Below are positions 12,725 through 22,462 of a DNA stretch of 64,000 bases, in pieces. The DNA lies in contig AKXM01000005.1 in assembly GCA_000277545.1 (NCBI GenBank), forward strand, positions 155,834 to 219,833. Direction: 5' to 3'. Source of the stretch: Enterobacter sp. Ag1. GTDB lineage: Bacteria; Pseudomonadota; Gammaproteobacteria; Enterobacterales; Enterobacteriaceae. A model generated the notes under the pieces. It had not been told where the DNA came from and searched no databases. It saw nothing but the letters and a program-made list of their open reading frames with translations. The translations under genes and the position numbers were made by a program. Position 1 is the first letter of the stretch; each line of letters starts with the position of its first letter.

Positions 12725-15502
12725 ATGAACTCCAAAACTCCGATCCTGAAGCCACTCACCTTGCCCAACGGCGCGGTGCTGAAAAACCGCCTGATCATGG
12801 CGCCGATGACCACCTGTACCGGTTTTTACGACGGCAGCGTGCCCAGCGATTTGGTTGAGTATTACCGCGAACGCGCGGGCACCATCGGCACCGTTATCGT
12901 CGAATGCTGCTTTATCGATCCTAAAGGCCCCGCTTTCCCCGGTGCTCTGGCTATCGACAGTGACAACAAAATTCCTGGCCTGGCGCGAATTGCCAGCGCG
13001 ATTAAATCCCGCGGCTCTAAAGCCATTCTGCAGATTTATCACGGCGGCCGAATGGTTGAGCCGGAGCTGATTGGCGGCAAGAAGCCCGTCGCGCCGAGCG
13101 CCATTGCCGCACCGCGTGAAGGGGCCACCACGCCAGAAGCCCTGACCGCCGAAGAAGTGGATGTGATGATCACCAAGTTTGGCGATGCCGTGAACCGTGC
13201 AATCAAAGCCGGATTCGACGGCGTGGAGATCCACGGCGCAAACACTTACCTGATTCAGCAGTTCTATTCGCCAAACTCTAACCAGCGTGACGATAAGTGG
13301 GGCGGCAGCCGCGACAACCGCGCCAGGTTCCCGCTGGAAGTGCTCGAAATCACCCACAAAATGGCCAGCCGCTTCGCCGATGCTTCCTTTATTATCGGCT
13401 ACCGTTTCTCGCCGGAAGAGATTGAGGTGCCGGGCATCCGCTTCGACGACACCATGTACCTGCTGGAAAAGCTGGCGGAAAGGGGCGTTGATTACGTGCA
13501 CTTCTCCGTGGGCTACTTCAAGCGTTTGTCGATTGTCGATACCAAGGATCCGACCATGTTGATCAACAAGTATCTGGCGATGCGGTCTGAAACGCTGGCG
13601 AAAGTGCCGGTTATCGGGGTGGGTGGGGTCGTTAATCGCACTGATGCCGAAGAAGCGCTGGGCCTCGGGTACGACCTGATTGCCGTCGGGAAAGCCTGTA
13701 TTGCCTACCCGGACTGGGCCGATCGCATTTTAAAAAATGAAACGCTGGATCTGTTCATTGACAGCACCAAGCGTGAAGAGCTGCTGATCCCTGAGCCGCT
13801 GTGGCGCTTCTCGCTGGTCGATGCCATGATCCGCGATACCAGCACCACTGGCCGCAAATACAAAGCCGGGGTCTTCCAGGAAAAAGTGGAGGCCGAAGCG
13901 CTCAAGCTCAAAATCAGCGTCACGCTCGACACTGACCGTATCACCGACATTACTCTGGTGCAGGACGATTCGGTGGATGTCGATTTCACCCCAAGTTTCG
14001 AAATTTTGCGCTCGCGTATGCTGGTGGCCAACAGCCCGTATGTGGATGCGGTGACCGGGGCAACGGCACAAAGTGAGGCCCTGAAGAAAGCGGTCTCCCG
14101 CGCGATGACCACCTCCAGCAAAGAACATGTGATTGAAGAAGGCGGCAACCCGGATGCACCTCAAAGCTACGATGTGGCGGTGATCGGCAGCGGCGGTGCA
14201 GGCCTGGCGGCGGCTATTCGTGCTTCCGATGCCGGTGCCCGCGTGGTAATCATCGAGAAGATGCCAACCATCGGCGGCAACACCATCAAAGCCTCCGTGG
14301 GCATGAACGCCGCGGAAACGCGCTTCCAGGCGATGAAGGGCATCAAAGACAGCAAAGAGCTGTTCTACGATGAGACCCTGAAAGGCGGTAAATTCAGAAA
14401 CAATACCGAGCTGCTGAAAGAGTTCGTCGAGCGCGCGCCAGGCGCCATTGACTGGCTGGCAAGCCTGGATATCGTCCTGAACGACATTACCATCACCGGC
14501 GGGATGAGCATTGACCGTACACACCGCCCGGCAGACCGCTCGGCCGTTGGTGGCTTCCTGATAAGCGGCCTGGTCAACAACGTCAACCAGCGCAGCATCG
14601 ACGTACTGCTGGATACCACCGTGGAAGAGATTCTGCATGAAAACGGCGTGGTAACCGGGGTTAAGGTTGCGAACGAATATAACGAACACCATATTCTGCT
14701 GGCGAAAAGCGTGGTTGTGGCTACCGGTGGCTTCAGCGCCAACCGTAAAATGGTGGTTCACTACCGCCCTGAGCTGAAAGGTTTTGTGACCACCAACCAT
14801 AAAGGTGCGACCGGGAGCGGTATTGCCCTGCTGGAGAAGATCGGCGCCGGTACGGTGGACATGGATCAGATCCAGATCCACCCGACCGTGGAGCAAACGA
14901 CTTCTTATCTGATCTCCGAGTCCATTCGCGGCGGCGGGGCTATTCTGGTCAGTCAGGAAGGGCAGCGCTTCTTCAATGAGCTGGAAACCCGTGACAAGGT
15001 TTCCGCAGAGATTATCGCTCTGCCGGAGAAAAGTGCCTGGATCCTGTTTGATGAGCAGGTACGCCAGAACAACAAAGCGGCGGATGAATATATTGCCCGT
15101 GGGTTTGTGATCAGCGCGCCAACGGCGGAAGAGCTGGCGGTGAAGCTGAATATGGATGCGCACGCGCTGCAGCAAACGCTGGATCGCTACAACGGCTTTG
15201 TGAAGCAGAAAAAGGACGAAGACTTTGGGCGTACCACCGGGATGCGTTTCCCACTGGACACCGGGCCATACTACGCGATCCGCATTGCGCCAGGGGTTCA
15301 CCACACGATGGGCGGTGTCACTATTAACACCAGCGCAGAAGTGGTAACCGAACAGCATCAGGTGATTCAGGGCGTCTGGGCCGCAGGTGAAGTGGTGGGC
15401 GGCATTCACGGTGCAAACCGCATCGGCGGCAACGCCGTCGCCGATATCATCATCTTTGGTACACTTGCCGGGCAAAACGCGGCAGCACACGCGCTGGCTT
15501 AA
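12725..15502 (+). CDS. Soluble multiflavin NADH:fumarate reductase-type enzyme (OYE-FMN_bind-FAD fusion)
   Basis: Protein of 925 residues with three modules and no signal peptide. Residues about 8-370 form an old-yellow-enzyme/NADH:flavin oxidoreductase barrel (MAPMTT, YHGGR, HGANTYLIQQFYSP). Residues about 380-470 form an FMN_bind domain with the flavinylation motif DAVTGAT (441-447, acceptor Thr447). Residues about 483-925 form a flavoprotein/fumarate-reductase domain with dinucleotide motif GSGGAG (488-493) and catalytic-type segments QIHPT, SIRGGG, HHTMGG and ANRIGGNA. This layout matches the cytoplasmic NADH:fumarate oxidoreductase described in Klebsiella pneumoniae. Covalent FMN needs an ApbE transferase, and no apbE gene is present nearby. 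The activity on fumarate is inferred; related enzymes reduce other enoates. Confidence 0.87.
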   Translation: MNSKTPILKPLTLPNGAVLKNRLIMAPMTTCTGFYDGSVPSDLVEYYRERAGTIGTVIVECCFIDPKGPAFPGALAIDSDNKIPGLARIASAIKSRGSKAILQIYHGGRMVEPELIGGKKPVAPSAIAAPREGATTPEALTAEEVDVMITKFGDAVNRAIKAGFDGVEIHGANTYLIQQFYSPNSNQRDDKWGGSRDNRARFPLEVLEITHKMASRFADASFIIGYRFSPEEIEVPGIRFDDTMYLLEKLAERGVDYVHFSVGYFKRLSIVDTKDPTMLINKYLAMRSETLAKVPVIGVGGVVNRTDAEEALGLGYDLIAVGKACIAYPDWADRILKNETLDLFIDSTKREELLIPEPLWRFSLVDAMIRDTSTTGRKYKAGVFQEKVEAEALKLKISVTLDTDRITDITLVQDDSVDVDFTPSFEILRSRMLVANSPYVDAVTGATAQSEALKKAVSRAMTTSSKEHVIEEGGNPDAPQSYDVAVIGSGGAGLAAAIRASDAGARVVIIEKMPTIGGNTIKASVGMNAAETRFQAMKGIKDSKELFYDETLKGGKFRNNTELLKEFVERAPGAIDWLASLDIVLNDITITGGMSIDRTHRPADRSAVGGFLISGLVNNVNQRSIDVLLDTTVEEILHENGVVTGVKVANEYNEHHILLAKSVVVATGGFSANRKMVVHYRPELKGFVTTNHKGATGSGIALLEKIGAGTVDMDQIQIHPTVEQTTSYLISESIRGGGAILVSQEGQRFFNELETRDKVSAEIIALPEKSAWILFDEQVRQNNKAADEYIARGFVISAPTAEELAVKLNMDAHALQQTLDRYNGFVKQKKDEDFGRTTGMRFPLDTGPYYAIRIAPGVHHTMGGVTINTSAEVVTEQHQVIQGVWAAGEVVGGIHGANRIGGNAVADIIIFGTLAGQNAAAHALA

Positions 15503-15511
15503 GGCGATAAA

Positions 15512-15540
15512 AAAGCCGGCAGGGTGACCCTGCCGGCTTT
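15512..15540 (-). terminator. Terminator for leftward ampG transcription
   Basis: AAAGCCGGCAGGG and CCCTGCCGGCTTT form a 13-bp perfect stem with a 3-base loop. Read leftward it is followed by six Ts; read rightward the T run is poor. Confidence 0.8.
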
Positions 15541-15545
15541 CTCAG

Positions 15546-15573
15546 ACCGGGCGTTTATCCGCCCGGTTTTTTT
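15546..15573 (+). terminator. Terminator for the fumarate-reductase-type gene
   Basis: ACCGGGC (15546-15552) and GCCCGGT (15561-15567) are followed on the plus strand by a T7 run. On the minus strand there is no T run, so it is oriented opposite to the neighbouring hairpin. Confidence 0.8.
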
Positions 15574-15580
15574 ATTCTTA

Positions 15581-17056
15581 TCAGATAAGTGACGTTTTGC
15601 GCAGGGCGAGGAAGTCCAGCAGGCCGCCAAACAGAATCCCACCGATGGCGAACAAAGCGCCCCATTCCAGCAGCTGTAAACCAAATGCCCATTCGGTCAG
15701 CCCAAGCGCATTGCTGATAATAACCAGCAGCCACGCCGCCAGTAGCAGGCAGCCAAAGCCCAGAATACGCAGCGCCAGGCGGTAAGCCGGAGCAAATTCA
15801 CTGCGCGTCATGAAGGTTTCGTTTTGCTGGGTGAACTCCAGCGTGCGCTTACAGACCAGTAATAATAGGATCCCCGGTACAGCGGCGACTACGGAGAACA
15901 GGTAGAACGTCGGCCAGCCGTGGGCTTCCACGAACCAGCCGGCAATCGGGCCGACATACACGCGGCCCACGGCGGAAAGCGCGGAAAGCAGCGCAAACTG
16001 GGTGGCTGAGAATGACTTGTTGCACAGCGTCATCAGCAGCGCCACGAAGGCTGCAGTGCCCATGCCGCCGCAGAGGTTCTCGAAGAACACCGCGCTTGCC
16101 ATGGTAATCATGTCTTTATCCGTTACCGACAGCAGCCAGTAACCGGCGTTGGACACGCCCTGCAAAATGCCGAAGATCAGCAAGGCGCGGAACAGCGTCA
16201 GCTTTTGCATCAGCATTCCGCCAAGCAGCGCGCCGAAAATGGTGGCGCACAGCCCCAGCGTTTTATTCACCACGCCGACTTCACCGGCATCAAAGCCAAC
16301 GCCACGGATCAGGAACGTGGTGGTCAGGCTCATGGCGAAGGCATCGCCCAGCTTATAAAGCACAATCAGCAGCAAAATCAGCCAGGCATTGTTGCGGCCA
16401 AAGAAGTCACGCAGCGGTTCAACGACGGCGCGCTCCAGGCTTTTAGGGACGGGGACGGCATCTGTAGGCTCTGGCGCCAAAAGCGTGGCGATAATACAGG
16501 GCACAAGCAGGGCTGCCATCAGCCAGTAGGTGGCCTGCCAGCCTAAATAGCGGTCCGCCAGCCAGAGCGCGAGACCGCCGGAAACCAGCATTGCCAGGCG
16601 GTAGCCCAGCACGCTGATGGCTGCACCGGTCCCGCGTTCCTCGGCAGACAGAACGTCAGTTTTCCAGGCATCAAAGACGATATCCTGGGAGGCAGAACAG
16701 AAGGCGATGATCACCGCCAGGGCAGCCATCCAGCGCAGCTGCGAGGAGGGTTCAAGGAACCCCATGGCGGCGATTGCCACCAACAACAGAATTTGCGTGA
16801 TTAACAGCCAGCCACGACGACGCCCGAGCAGCGGCGGGGTATAGCGGTCCATTACCGGCGACCAAAGAAACTTAAAGACGTAGGCCTGGCCCACAAGCGA
16901 GAAGAAACCGATGGTTTTCAGGTCGATGTTTTCGACGGTCATCCAGGCCTGAAGCGTACCTGAAGTCAGGGCTAGAGGCAGGCCGGACGCAAAGCCCAGA
17001 ATCAGTAAAATGGCTGATTTTGGCTGCTGAAAGATGCGCAGATAATGATTGGACAT
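15581..17056 (-). CDS. ampG: Muropeptide permease AmpG
   Basis: Protein of 491 residues, the E. coli length. It is an inner-membrane MFS-type permease that imports GlcNAc-anhydroMurNAc peptides for cell-wall recycling and is required for induction of AmpC-type beta-lactamases. It starts MSNHYLRIFQQPKSAILLILGFASGLPLALT and contains the conserved VFDAWKTDVL and FFENLCGGMGTAAF segments. The five upstream codons are discounted. It follows yajG by 57 bases in the same direction, as in E. coli. Confidence 0.96.
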   Translation of the reverse strand: MSNHYLRIFQQPKSAILLILGFASGLPLALTSGTLQAWMTVENIDLKTIGFFSLVGQAYVFKFLWSPVMDRYTPPLLGRRRGWLLITQILLLVAIAAMGFLEPSSQLRWMAALAVIIAFCSASQDIVFDAWKTDVLSAEERGTGAAISVLGYRLAMLVSGGLALWLADRYLGWQATYWLMAALLVPCIIATLLAPEPTDAVPVPKSLERAVVEPLRDFFGRNNAWLILLLIVLYKLGDAFAMSLTTTFLIRGVGFDAGEVGVVNKTLGLCATIFGALLGGMLMQKLTLFRALLIFGILQGVSNAGYWLLSVTDKDMITMASAVFFENLCGGMGTAAFVALLMTLCNKSFSATQFALLSALSAVGRVYVGPIAGWFVEAHGWPTFYLFSVVAAVPGILLLLVCKRTLEFTQQNETFMTRSEFAPAYRLALRILGFGCLLLAAWLLVIISNALGLTEWAFGLQLLEWGALFAIGGILFGGLLDFLALRKTSLI

Positions 17057-17113
17057 AGGGGAATTGTACAAACTCTGTTGTTGGCCCGCGTGAGCAGGCC
17101 AACGGGGTAAAAA

Positions 17114-17692
17114 TTAACGAGCGTTCTGCTTAACGAAGTCGTGAACGCTGGTGTCCTGAGCCATATCCGCAATGGTATCGGTCAGCACGGAGTTAACCGC
17201 GTCAGCGATATTTTTATTGGTAGCCTGGAACGCGCCTTCAACGTTATAGCTGGAGCGGTAGTTCTTGGTCATCTTGTTACCGTTCTTCGCGGTAGCAATG
17301 ATGGAGATATCCGCTTTAGTGGCGATGTTGTAGCGCACGTTACCCTGGGAAACGTCTGCATACAGCTGGTTAACGATGATCTGCAGATCAACCGGGCTGT
17401 TTGGCCCAATCATATAACCGCGGGCGGTCATCTGTTTCTCCAGCACTTCCTGCAGCAGGAAGCGCAGATCGCGGGATGGCGTCAGCGTGACTAGCTGATT
17501 GTCGCGGGTCACCTTCGCCAGCGCCTGGCTGGTACGCTGATCGGCACCGTTGATGCTTAGCGTCACGCCCATCAGGCTTGGATCCTGCTGTGGCAGGGTG
17601 ATCTTTGGTGACACTTCAATGGTGGTTGGCGGTGTTGCGCAGCTGGCCAGCATAAACATGGCAACCAGCGGGAAAAGTAATTTTTTTAACAT
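17114..17692 (-). CDS. yajG: YajG lipoprotein
   Basis: Protein of 192 residues, as in E. coli. The N-terminal lipoprotein signal ends in LASC (Cys18) followed by ATPP, which suggests sorting to the outer membrane. The remainder is the YajG family domain (VTRDNQLVTLTPSRDLRFLLQEVLEKQMTARGY and so on) of unknown function. The ATG at 17692 is chosen because it starts the signal peptide and has GAGAAAGCG upstream; 47 open codons before it look non-coding. Confidence 0.94.
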   Translation of the reverse strand: MLKKLLFPLVAMFMLASCATPPTTIEVSPKITLPQQDPSLMGVTLSINGADQRTSQALAKVTRDNQLVTLTPSRDLRFLLQEVLEKQMTARGYMIGPNSPVDLQIIVNQLYADVSQGNVRYNIATKADISIIATAKNGNKMTKNYRSSYNVEGAFQATNKNIADAVNSVLTDTIADMAQDTSVHDFVKQNAR

Positions 17693-17996
17693 GTTCGCTT
17701 TCTCAATGTACTCAAAGGGCAGGCTGATAAAAATCACGCCATCATAACACTGCGGTCGTGCAGGGGAAGTGCTTAACGCACGGAATTTCATCGCGTTGCC
17801 ATTTTTCTGGGCTTCAGCAAAACCTTCTGACACTTTTCATTCGGTTTAGTGCCTTAACCCTATGAACGTTCTGATAACCGGGTGAAGAAAGGCCCGAGAA
17901 AGTTAAATTTTTGTTGTGTTCAAAGTAAAATCTGGCTAAAAGCGGCTAACATTTAAAGGGATGAGTGGCATCTCTACGTTGTCGAGGAGAAAGTTC
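17693..17996. promoter_or_regulatory. Divergent yajG/bolA control region (304 bp)
   Basis: Leftward, an extended -10 (TG-T-TATGAT, complement of 17741-17749) can serve yajG, with only a weak -35. Rightward, CGGCTAAC at 17943-17950 resembles the -10 of the stationary-phase gearbox promoter known for E. coli bolA. No other gene is seen. Confidence 0.45.
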
Positions 17997-18314
17997 ATGC
18001 TGATACGCGAGCAGATAGAAGAGAAGTTAAAAGCCGCCTTTACCCCCGCGTACCTGGAAGTCGTGGATGAAAGCTATCGTCACAATGTCCCGGCGGGCTC
18101 CGAAAGCCATTTTAAGGTGGTGCTGGTTAGCGATCGTTTTACCGGCGAGCGTTTTTTAAACCGCCACCGCATGATTTATGGCACATTAAGCGAGGAACTG
18201 GCAGGCCCGGTACACGCGCTGGCGCTGCACACTTACACCGTCAAAGAGTGGGAAGGGCTGCAGGACACGGTGTTTGCCTCCCCGAACTGCCGTGGCGCGG
18301 GCAGCATTGCCTGA
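17997..18314 (+). CDS. bolA: BolA, stress-responsive regulator/Fe-S trafficking partner
   Basis: Protein of 105 residues, as in E. coli, starting [15 protein letters not shown] with a strong GAGGAGA ribosome site. It has the BolA class II KH-like fold with the conserved [20 protein letters not shown] and the RHRMIYGTL segment carrying the conserved His. E. coli BolA affects cell shape and envelope genes and pairs with monothiol glutaredoxin. Placement before tig is the E. coli arrangement. Confidence 0.96.
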   Translation: MLIREQIEEKLKAAFTPAYLEVVDESYRHNVPAGSESHFKVVLVSDRFTGERFLNRHRMIYGTLSEELAGPVHALALHTYTVKEWEGLQDTVFASPNCRGAGSIA

Positions 18315-18382
18315 TTAACCGCTAAGCGTTTGCAACTAAGGGAACTTTTCCGTTATGTTGCGGTATGTATACTGCGTTTCCC

Positions 18383-18410
18383 AAAACGGCCTGCGGGCCG
18401 TTTTGTTTTG
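18383..18410 (+). terminator. Terminator of bolA
   Basis: AAAACGGCC (18383-18391) and GGCCGTTTT (18396-18404) pair around TGCG, followed by TTTTGTTTTG. Confidence 0.8.
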
Positions 18411-18493
18411 TCCGTCTCTTTAAGGGAGCGGGCAAAGAAGAATAAATGACAAAGAAGTGTGAAAAAGGCCGCAGCCGAGCGCTATTGCCGTTC

Positions 18494-18522
18494 TCGACTC
18501 ACCCCTGTGATGCCGCTATAAT
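18494..18522 (+). promoter_or_regulatory. Sigma70 promoter of tig
   Basis: A perfect TATAAT (18517-18522) lies 17 bases after TCGACT (18494-18499), which matches TTGACA at four of six positions. Transcription would start near 18529. Confidence 0.7.
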
Positions 18523-18653
18523 GCTGCGTCTTATTTTTTGAATGTCTTCGGGATGATTCTGACGACAGGGAATGTGTTTCTGATTCAGAGAACATCCTGG
18601 TTCTGTGAAGCCACCAGGGCTTCCAGAGTTGACCGAGCACTGTGATTTTTTGA

Positions 18654-19961
<1,308 letters not shown>

Positions 19962-19999
19962 GTGCTTTTTGGCTGATTAGCCAAAAAACGCAGCATCGG

Positions 20000-20029
20000 G
20001 CCCGTCACCTTTTGGTGACGGGCTTTTTT
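20000..20029 (+). terminator. Terminator of tig
   Basis: GCCCGTCACC (20000-20009) and GGTGACGGGC (20014-20023) form a 10-bp perfect stem with a TTTT loop, followed by a T6 run. Confidence 0.92.
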
Positions 20030-20102
20030 ATTGCTAAATCACACGATAAGCCATCAATAAAACCCCATTTCAGGGTTAGCGTAACAACAAAAGGTTGTTA
20101 TG

Positions 20103-20130
20103 CTTGAAACAGGGCAAATCATCCCCATTA
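20103..20130 (+). promoter_or_regulatory. Sigma32 heat-shock promoter of clpP
   Basis: CTTGAA (20103-20108) and CCCCATTA (20123-20130) are separated by 14 bases, a near-perfect RpoH promoter. The E. coli clpP-clpX operon is known to be RpoH-controlled, so the reading is well supported. Confidence 0.85.
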
Positions 20131-20255
20131 TTCGGGTGAGGTTCCATTAACAATCCCTGACTGACTCCGTCCAGAATCGGCGCAAGGAACATAGTCAATA
20201 TCCTGCGTCTCAAGTAGAATCAGTACAGTAGGCTTAATTACTCCAGGAGACGGAC

Positions 20256-20879
20256 ATGTCATACAGTGGCGAACGAGATCAATTAGCACCCCATATGGCC
20301 CTGGTGCCGATGGTTGTTGAACAAACATCCCGCGGCGAACGTTCATACGATATCTATTCTCGTCTGCTTAAGGAGCGCGTCATCTTCCTGACCGGTCAGG
20401 TAGAAGATCATATGGCTAACCTGATTGTGGCGCAGATGCTGTTTCTGGAAGCAGAAAACCCGGAAAAAGATATCTATCTTTACATCAACTCTCCGGGTGG
20501 CGTAATTACGGCCGGGATGTCGATTTACGACACCATGAAGTTTATTAAGCCTGACGTCAGCACCATTTGTATGGGCCAGGCTTGCTCGATGGGCGCATTC
20601 CTGCTGACCGCTGGGGCAAAAGGTAAGCGTTTCTGCCTGCCGAACTCCCGCGTCATGATTCACCAGCCGCTGGGCGGCTATCAGGGCCAGGCGACGGATA
20701 TCGAAATCCACGCTAAAGAGATCCTGAAAGTGAAAGCACGTATGAACGAGCTGATGGCGGAACATACGGGCAAATCGCTTGAACAAATCGAGAAAGACAC
20801 CGAGCGCGATCGTTTCCTCTCCGCAAGCGAAGCGGTAGAGTACGGTTTAGTCGATTCGATCCTGACTCACCGTAACTAA
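20256..20879 (+). CDS. clpP: ATP-dependent Clp protease proteolytic subunit
   Basis: Protein of 207 residues, as in E. coli. It is a serine peptidase that forms the tetradecameric barrel used by ClpX and ClpA. The catalytic triad is visible: Ser111 (GQACSMGAF), His136 (MIHQPLGG) and Asp185. An N-terminal propeptide of about 14 residues is expected to be removed, as in E. coli. CCAGGAGA lies upstream of the ATG. clpX follows after 132 bases. Confidence 0.98.
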   Translation: MSYSGERDQLAPHMALVPMVVEQTSRGERSYDIYSRLLKERVIFLTGQVEDHMANLIVAQMLFLEAENPEKDIYLYINSPGGVITAGMSIYDTMKFIKPDVSTICMGQACSMGAFLLTAGAKGKRFCLPNSRVMIHQPLGGYQGQATDIEIHAKEILKVKARMNELMAEHTGKSLEQIEKDTERDRFLSASEAVEYGLVDSILTHRN

Positions 20880-21011
20880 TGCCCGAAGCTTTAGGCCGCT
20901 ATACTATAGTCAACGTCGCGGCCTGACTTAACGCTTCACTATCGGCTGCGCCGTAGAATGGCACTTGTGCTACCGGTGGTAGCACACAGAAACAGAGAAG
21001 AGGTTTTACTG

Positions 21012-22286
21012 ATGACAGATAAGCGCAAAGACGGTTCAGGCAAACTGCTGTACTGCTCTTTTTGCGGCAAAAGCCAGCATGAAGTGCGCAAGCTGATTGC
21101 CGGGCCGTCAGTGTATATCTGCGATGAGTGTGTCGATTTATGTAACGACATCATTCGCGAAGAGATTAAAGAAGTTGCGCCGCACCGTGAACGCAGTGCG
21201 TTGCCAACGCCGCACGAAATTCGCCACCATCTTGACGATTATGTTATCGGCCAGGAGCAGGCGAAGAAAGTGCTGGCGGTTGCGGTTTACAACCACTACA
21301 AACGTCTGCGCAACAGCGACACGTCCAACGGCGTTGAGCTGGGTAAAAGCAACATCCTGCTGATCGGCCCGACAGGTAGCGGTAAAACGCTGCTGGCAGA
21401 AACGCTGGCTCGCCTGCTGGATGTGCCATTTACCATGGCCGATGCAACCACGCTGACCGAAGCAGGTTACGTGGGCGAAGACGTTGAAAACATCATTCAG
21501 AAGCTGCTGCAGAAATGCGACTACGACGTACAGAAAGCCCAGCGCGGCATCGTGTATATCGATGAGATCGATAAAATCTCCCGCAAATCTGATAACCCGT
21601 CCATCACCCGTGACGTGTCCGGTGAAGGTGTACAGCAGGCGCTGCTGAAGCTGATTGAAGGCACCGTGGCTGCCGTTCCACCTCAGGGTGGCCGTAAGCA
21701 TCCGCAGCAGGAATTCCTGCAGGTTGATACCTCCAAGATTCTGTTTATCTGCGGCGGCGCATTTGCAGGCCTGGATAAAGTGATCGCCAACCGCGTGGAA
21801 ACGGGTTCTGGTATCGGCTTTGGCGCAACGGTAAAAGCGAAGTCTGAGAAAGCCAGCGAAGGCCAACTGCTTGGCCAGGTAGAACCAGAAGATCTGATCA
21901 AATTTGGTTTGATCCCTGAGTTTATCGGTCGTCTGCCGGTGGTCGCAACCTTAAGCGAACTGAGCGAAGACGCGCTGATCCAGATCCTGAAAGAGCCGAA
22001 AAATGCGCTTACCAAACAGTATCAGGCATTGTTCAACCTGGAAGGCGTAGAGCTGGAATTCCGTGATGAAGCGCTCGACGCGATTGCGAAGAAAGCGATG
22101 ATCCGTAAAACCGGTGCTCGTGGCTTGCGTTCCATCGTGGAAGGCGCGCTGCTGGACACCATGTACGATCTGCCATCTCTGGACGACGTGGAAAAAGTGG
22201 TGATTGACGAGTCCGTCATCGCTGGCCAGTCCAAGCCGCTATTAATTTATGGTAAGCCGGAAGCTCAGCAGGCATCCGGTGAATAA
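21012..22286 (+). CDS. clpX: ATP-dependent Clp protease ATPase subunit ClpX
   Basis: Protein of 424 residues, as in E. coli. It is an AAA+ unfoldase that feeds substrates to ClpP. The N-terminal zinc-binding domain has the four cysteines (YCSFCGKS and [10 protein letters not shown]). The AAA+ module follows, with Walker A GPTGSGKT, Walker [10 protein letters not shown], the pore loop GYVGEDVE and the ClpP-docking IGFGA loop (about 268-272). The 18 upstream codons that are open do not match the family. Two -10 like boxes (TATACT, TATAGT at 20900-20910) in the clpP-clpX gap could give a clpX-specific transcript, but their -35 boxes are weak. Confidence 0.98.
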   Translation: MTDKRKDGSGKLLYCSFCGKSQHEVRKLIAGPSVYICDECVDLCNDIIREEIKEVAPHRERSALPTPHEIRHHLDDYVIGQEQAKKVLAVAVYNHYKRLRNSDTSNGVELGKSNILLIGPTGSGKTLLAETLARLLDVPFTMADATTLTEAGYVGEDVENIIQKLLQKCDYDVQKAQRGIVYIDEIDKISRKSDNPSITRDVSGEGVQQALLKLIEGTVAAVPPQGGRKHPQQEFLQVDTSKILFICGGAFAGLDKVIANRVETGSGIGFGATVKAKSEKASEGQLLGQVEPEDLIKFGLIPEFIGRLPVVATLSELSEDALIQILKEPKNALTKQYQALFNLEGVELEFRDEALDAIAKKAMIRKTGARGLRSIVEGALLDTMYDLPSLDDVEKVVIDESVIAGQSKPLLIYGKPEAQQASGE

Positions 22287-22316
22287 TTCGCCAGAATAAC
22301 CAGTCAGTTAATAAGA

Positions 22317-22347
22317 AAATGGGGGATTTTATCCCCCATTTATTTTT
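22317..22347 (+). terminator. Terminator of the clpPX operon
   Basis: AAATGGGGGAT (22317-22327) and ATCCCCCATTT (22331-22341) form an 11-bp stem with a 3-base loop, followed by a T-rich tract. Confidence 0.85.
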
Positions 22348-22361
22348 CCTGCATTCCCACA

Positions 22362-22389
22362 GTTGAATGTCCGGGAAACAGCCCCATAT
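22362..22389 (+). promoter_or_regulatory. Sigma32 heat-shock promoter of lon
   Basis: GTTGAA (22362-22367), a 14-base spacer and CCCCATAT (22382-22389) match the RpoH consensus. E. coli lon has an RpoH promoter in the same place. Confidence 0.85.
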
Positions 22390-22462
22390 ACTGATTTACT
22401 TGTTGGTGGAGCGGAAGCGTTCACCAAATCACCTGGCGGACATTAAACTAAGAGAGAGCTCT

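Noticed and set aside
13730..15490. Minus-strand open frame of 586 codons opposite the fumarate-reductase-type gene
   Set aside because: Composition is His/Val/Gln-rich without domains; the plus-strand enzyme has all catalytic motifs.
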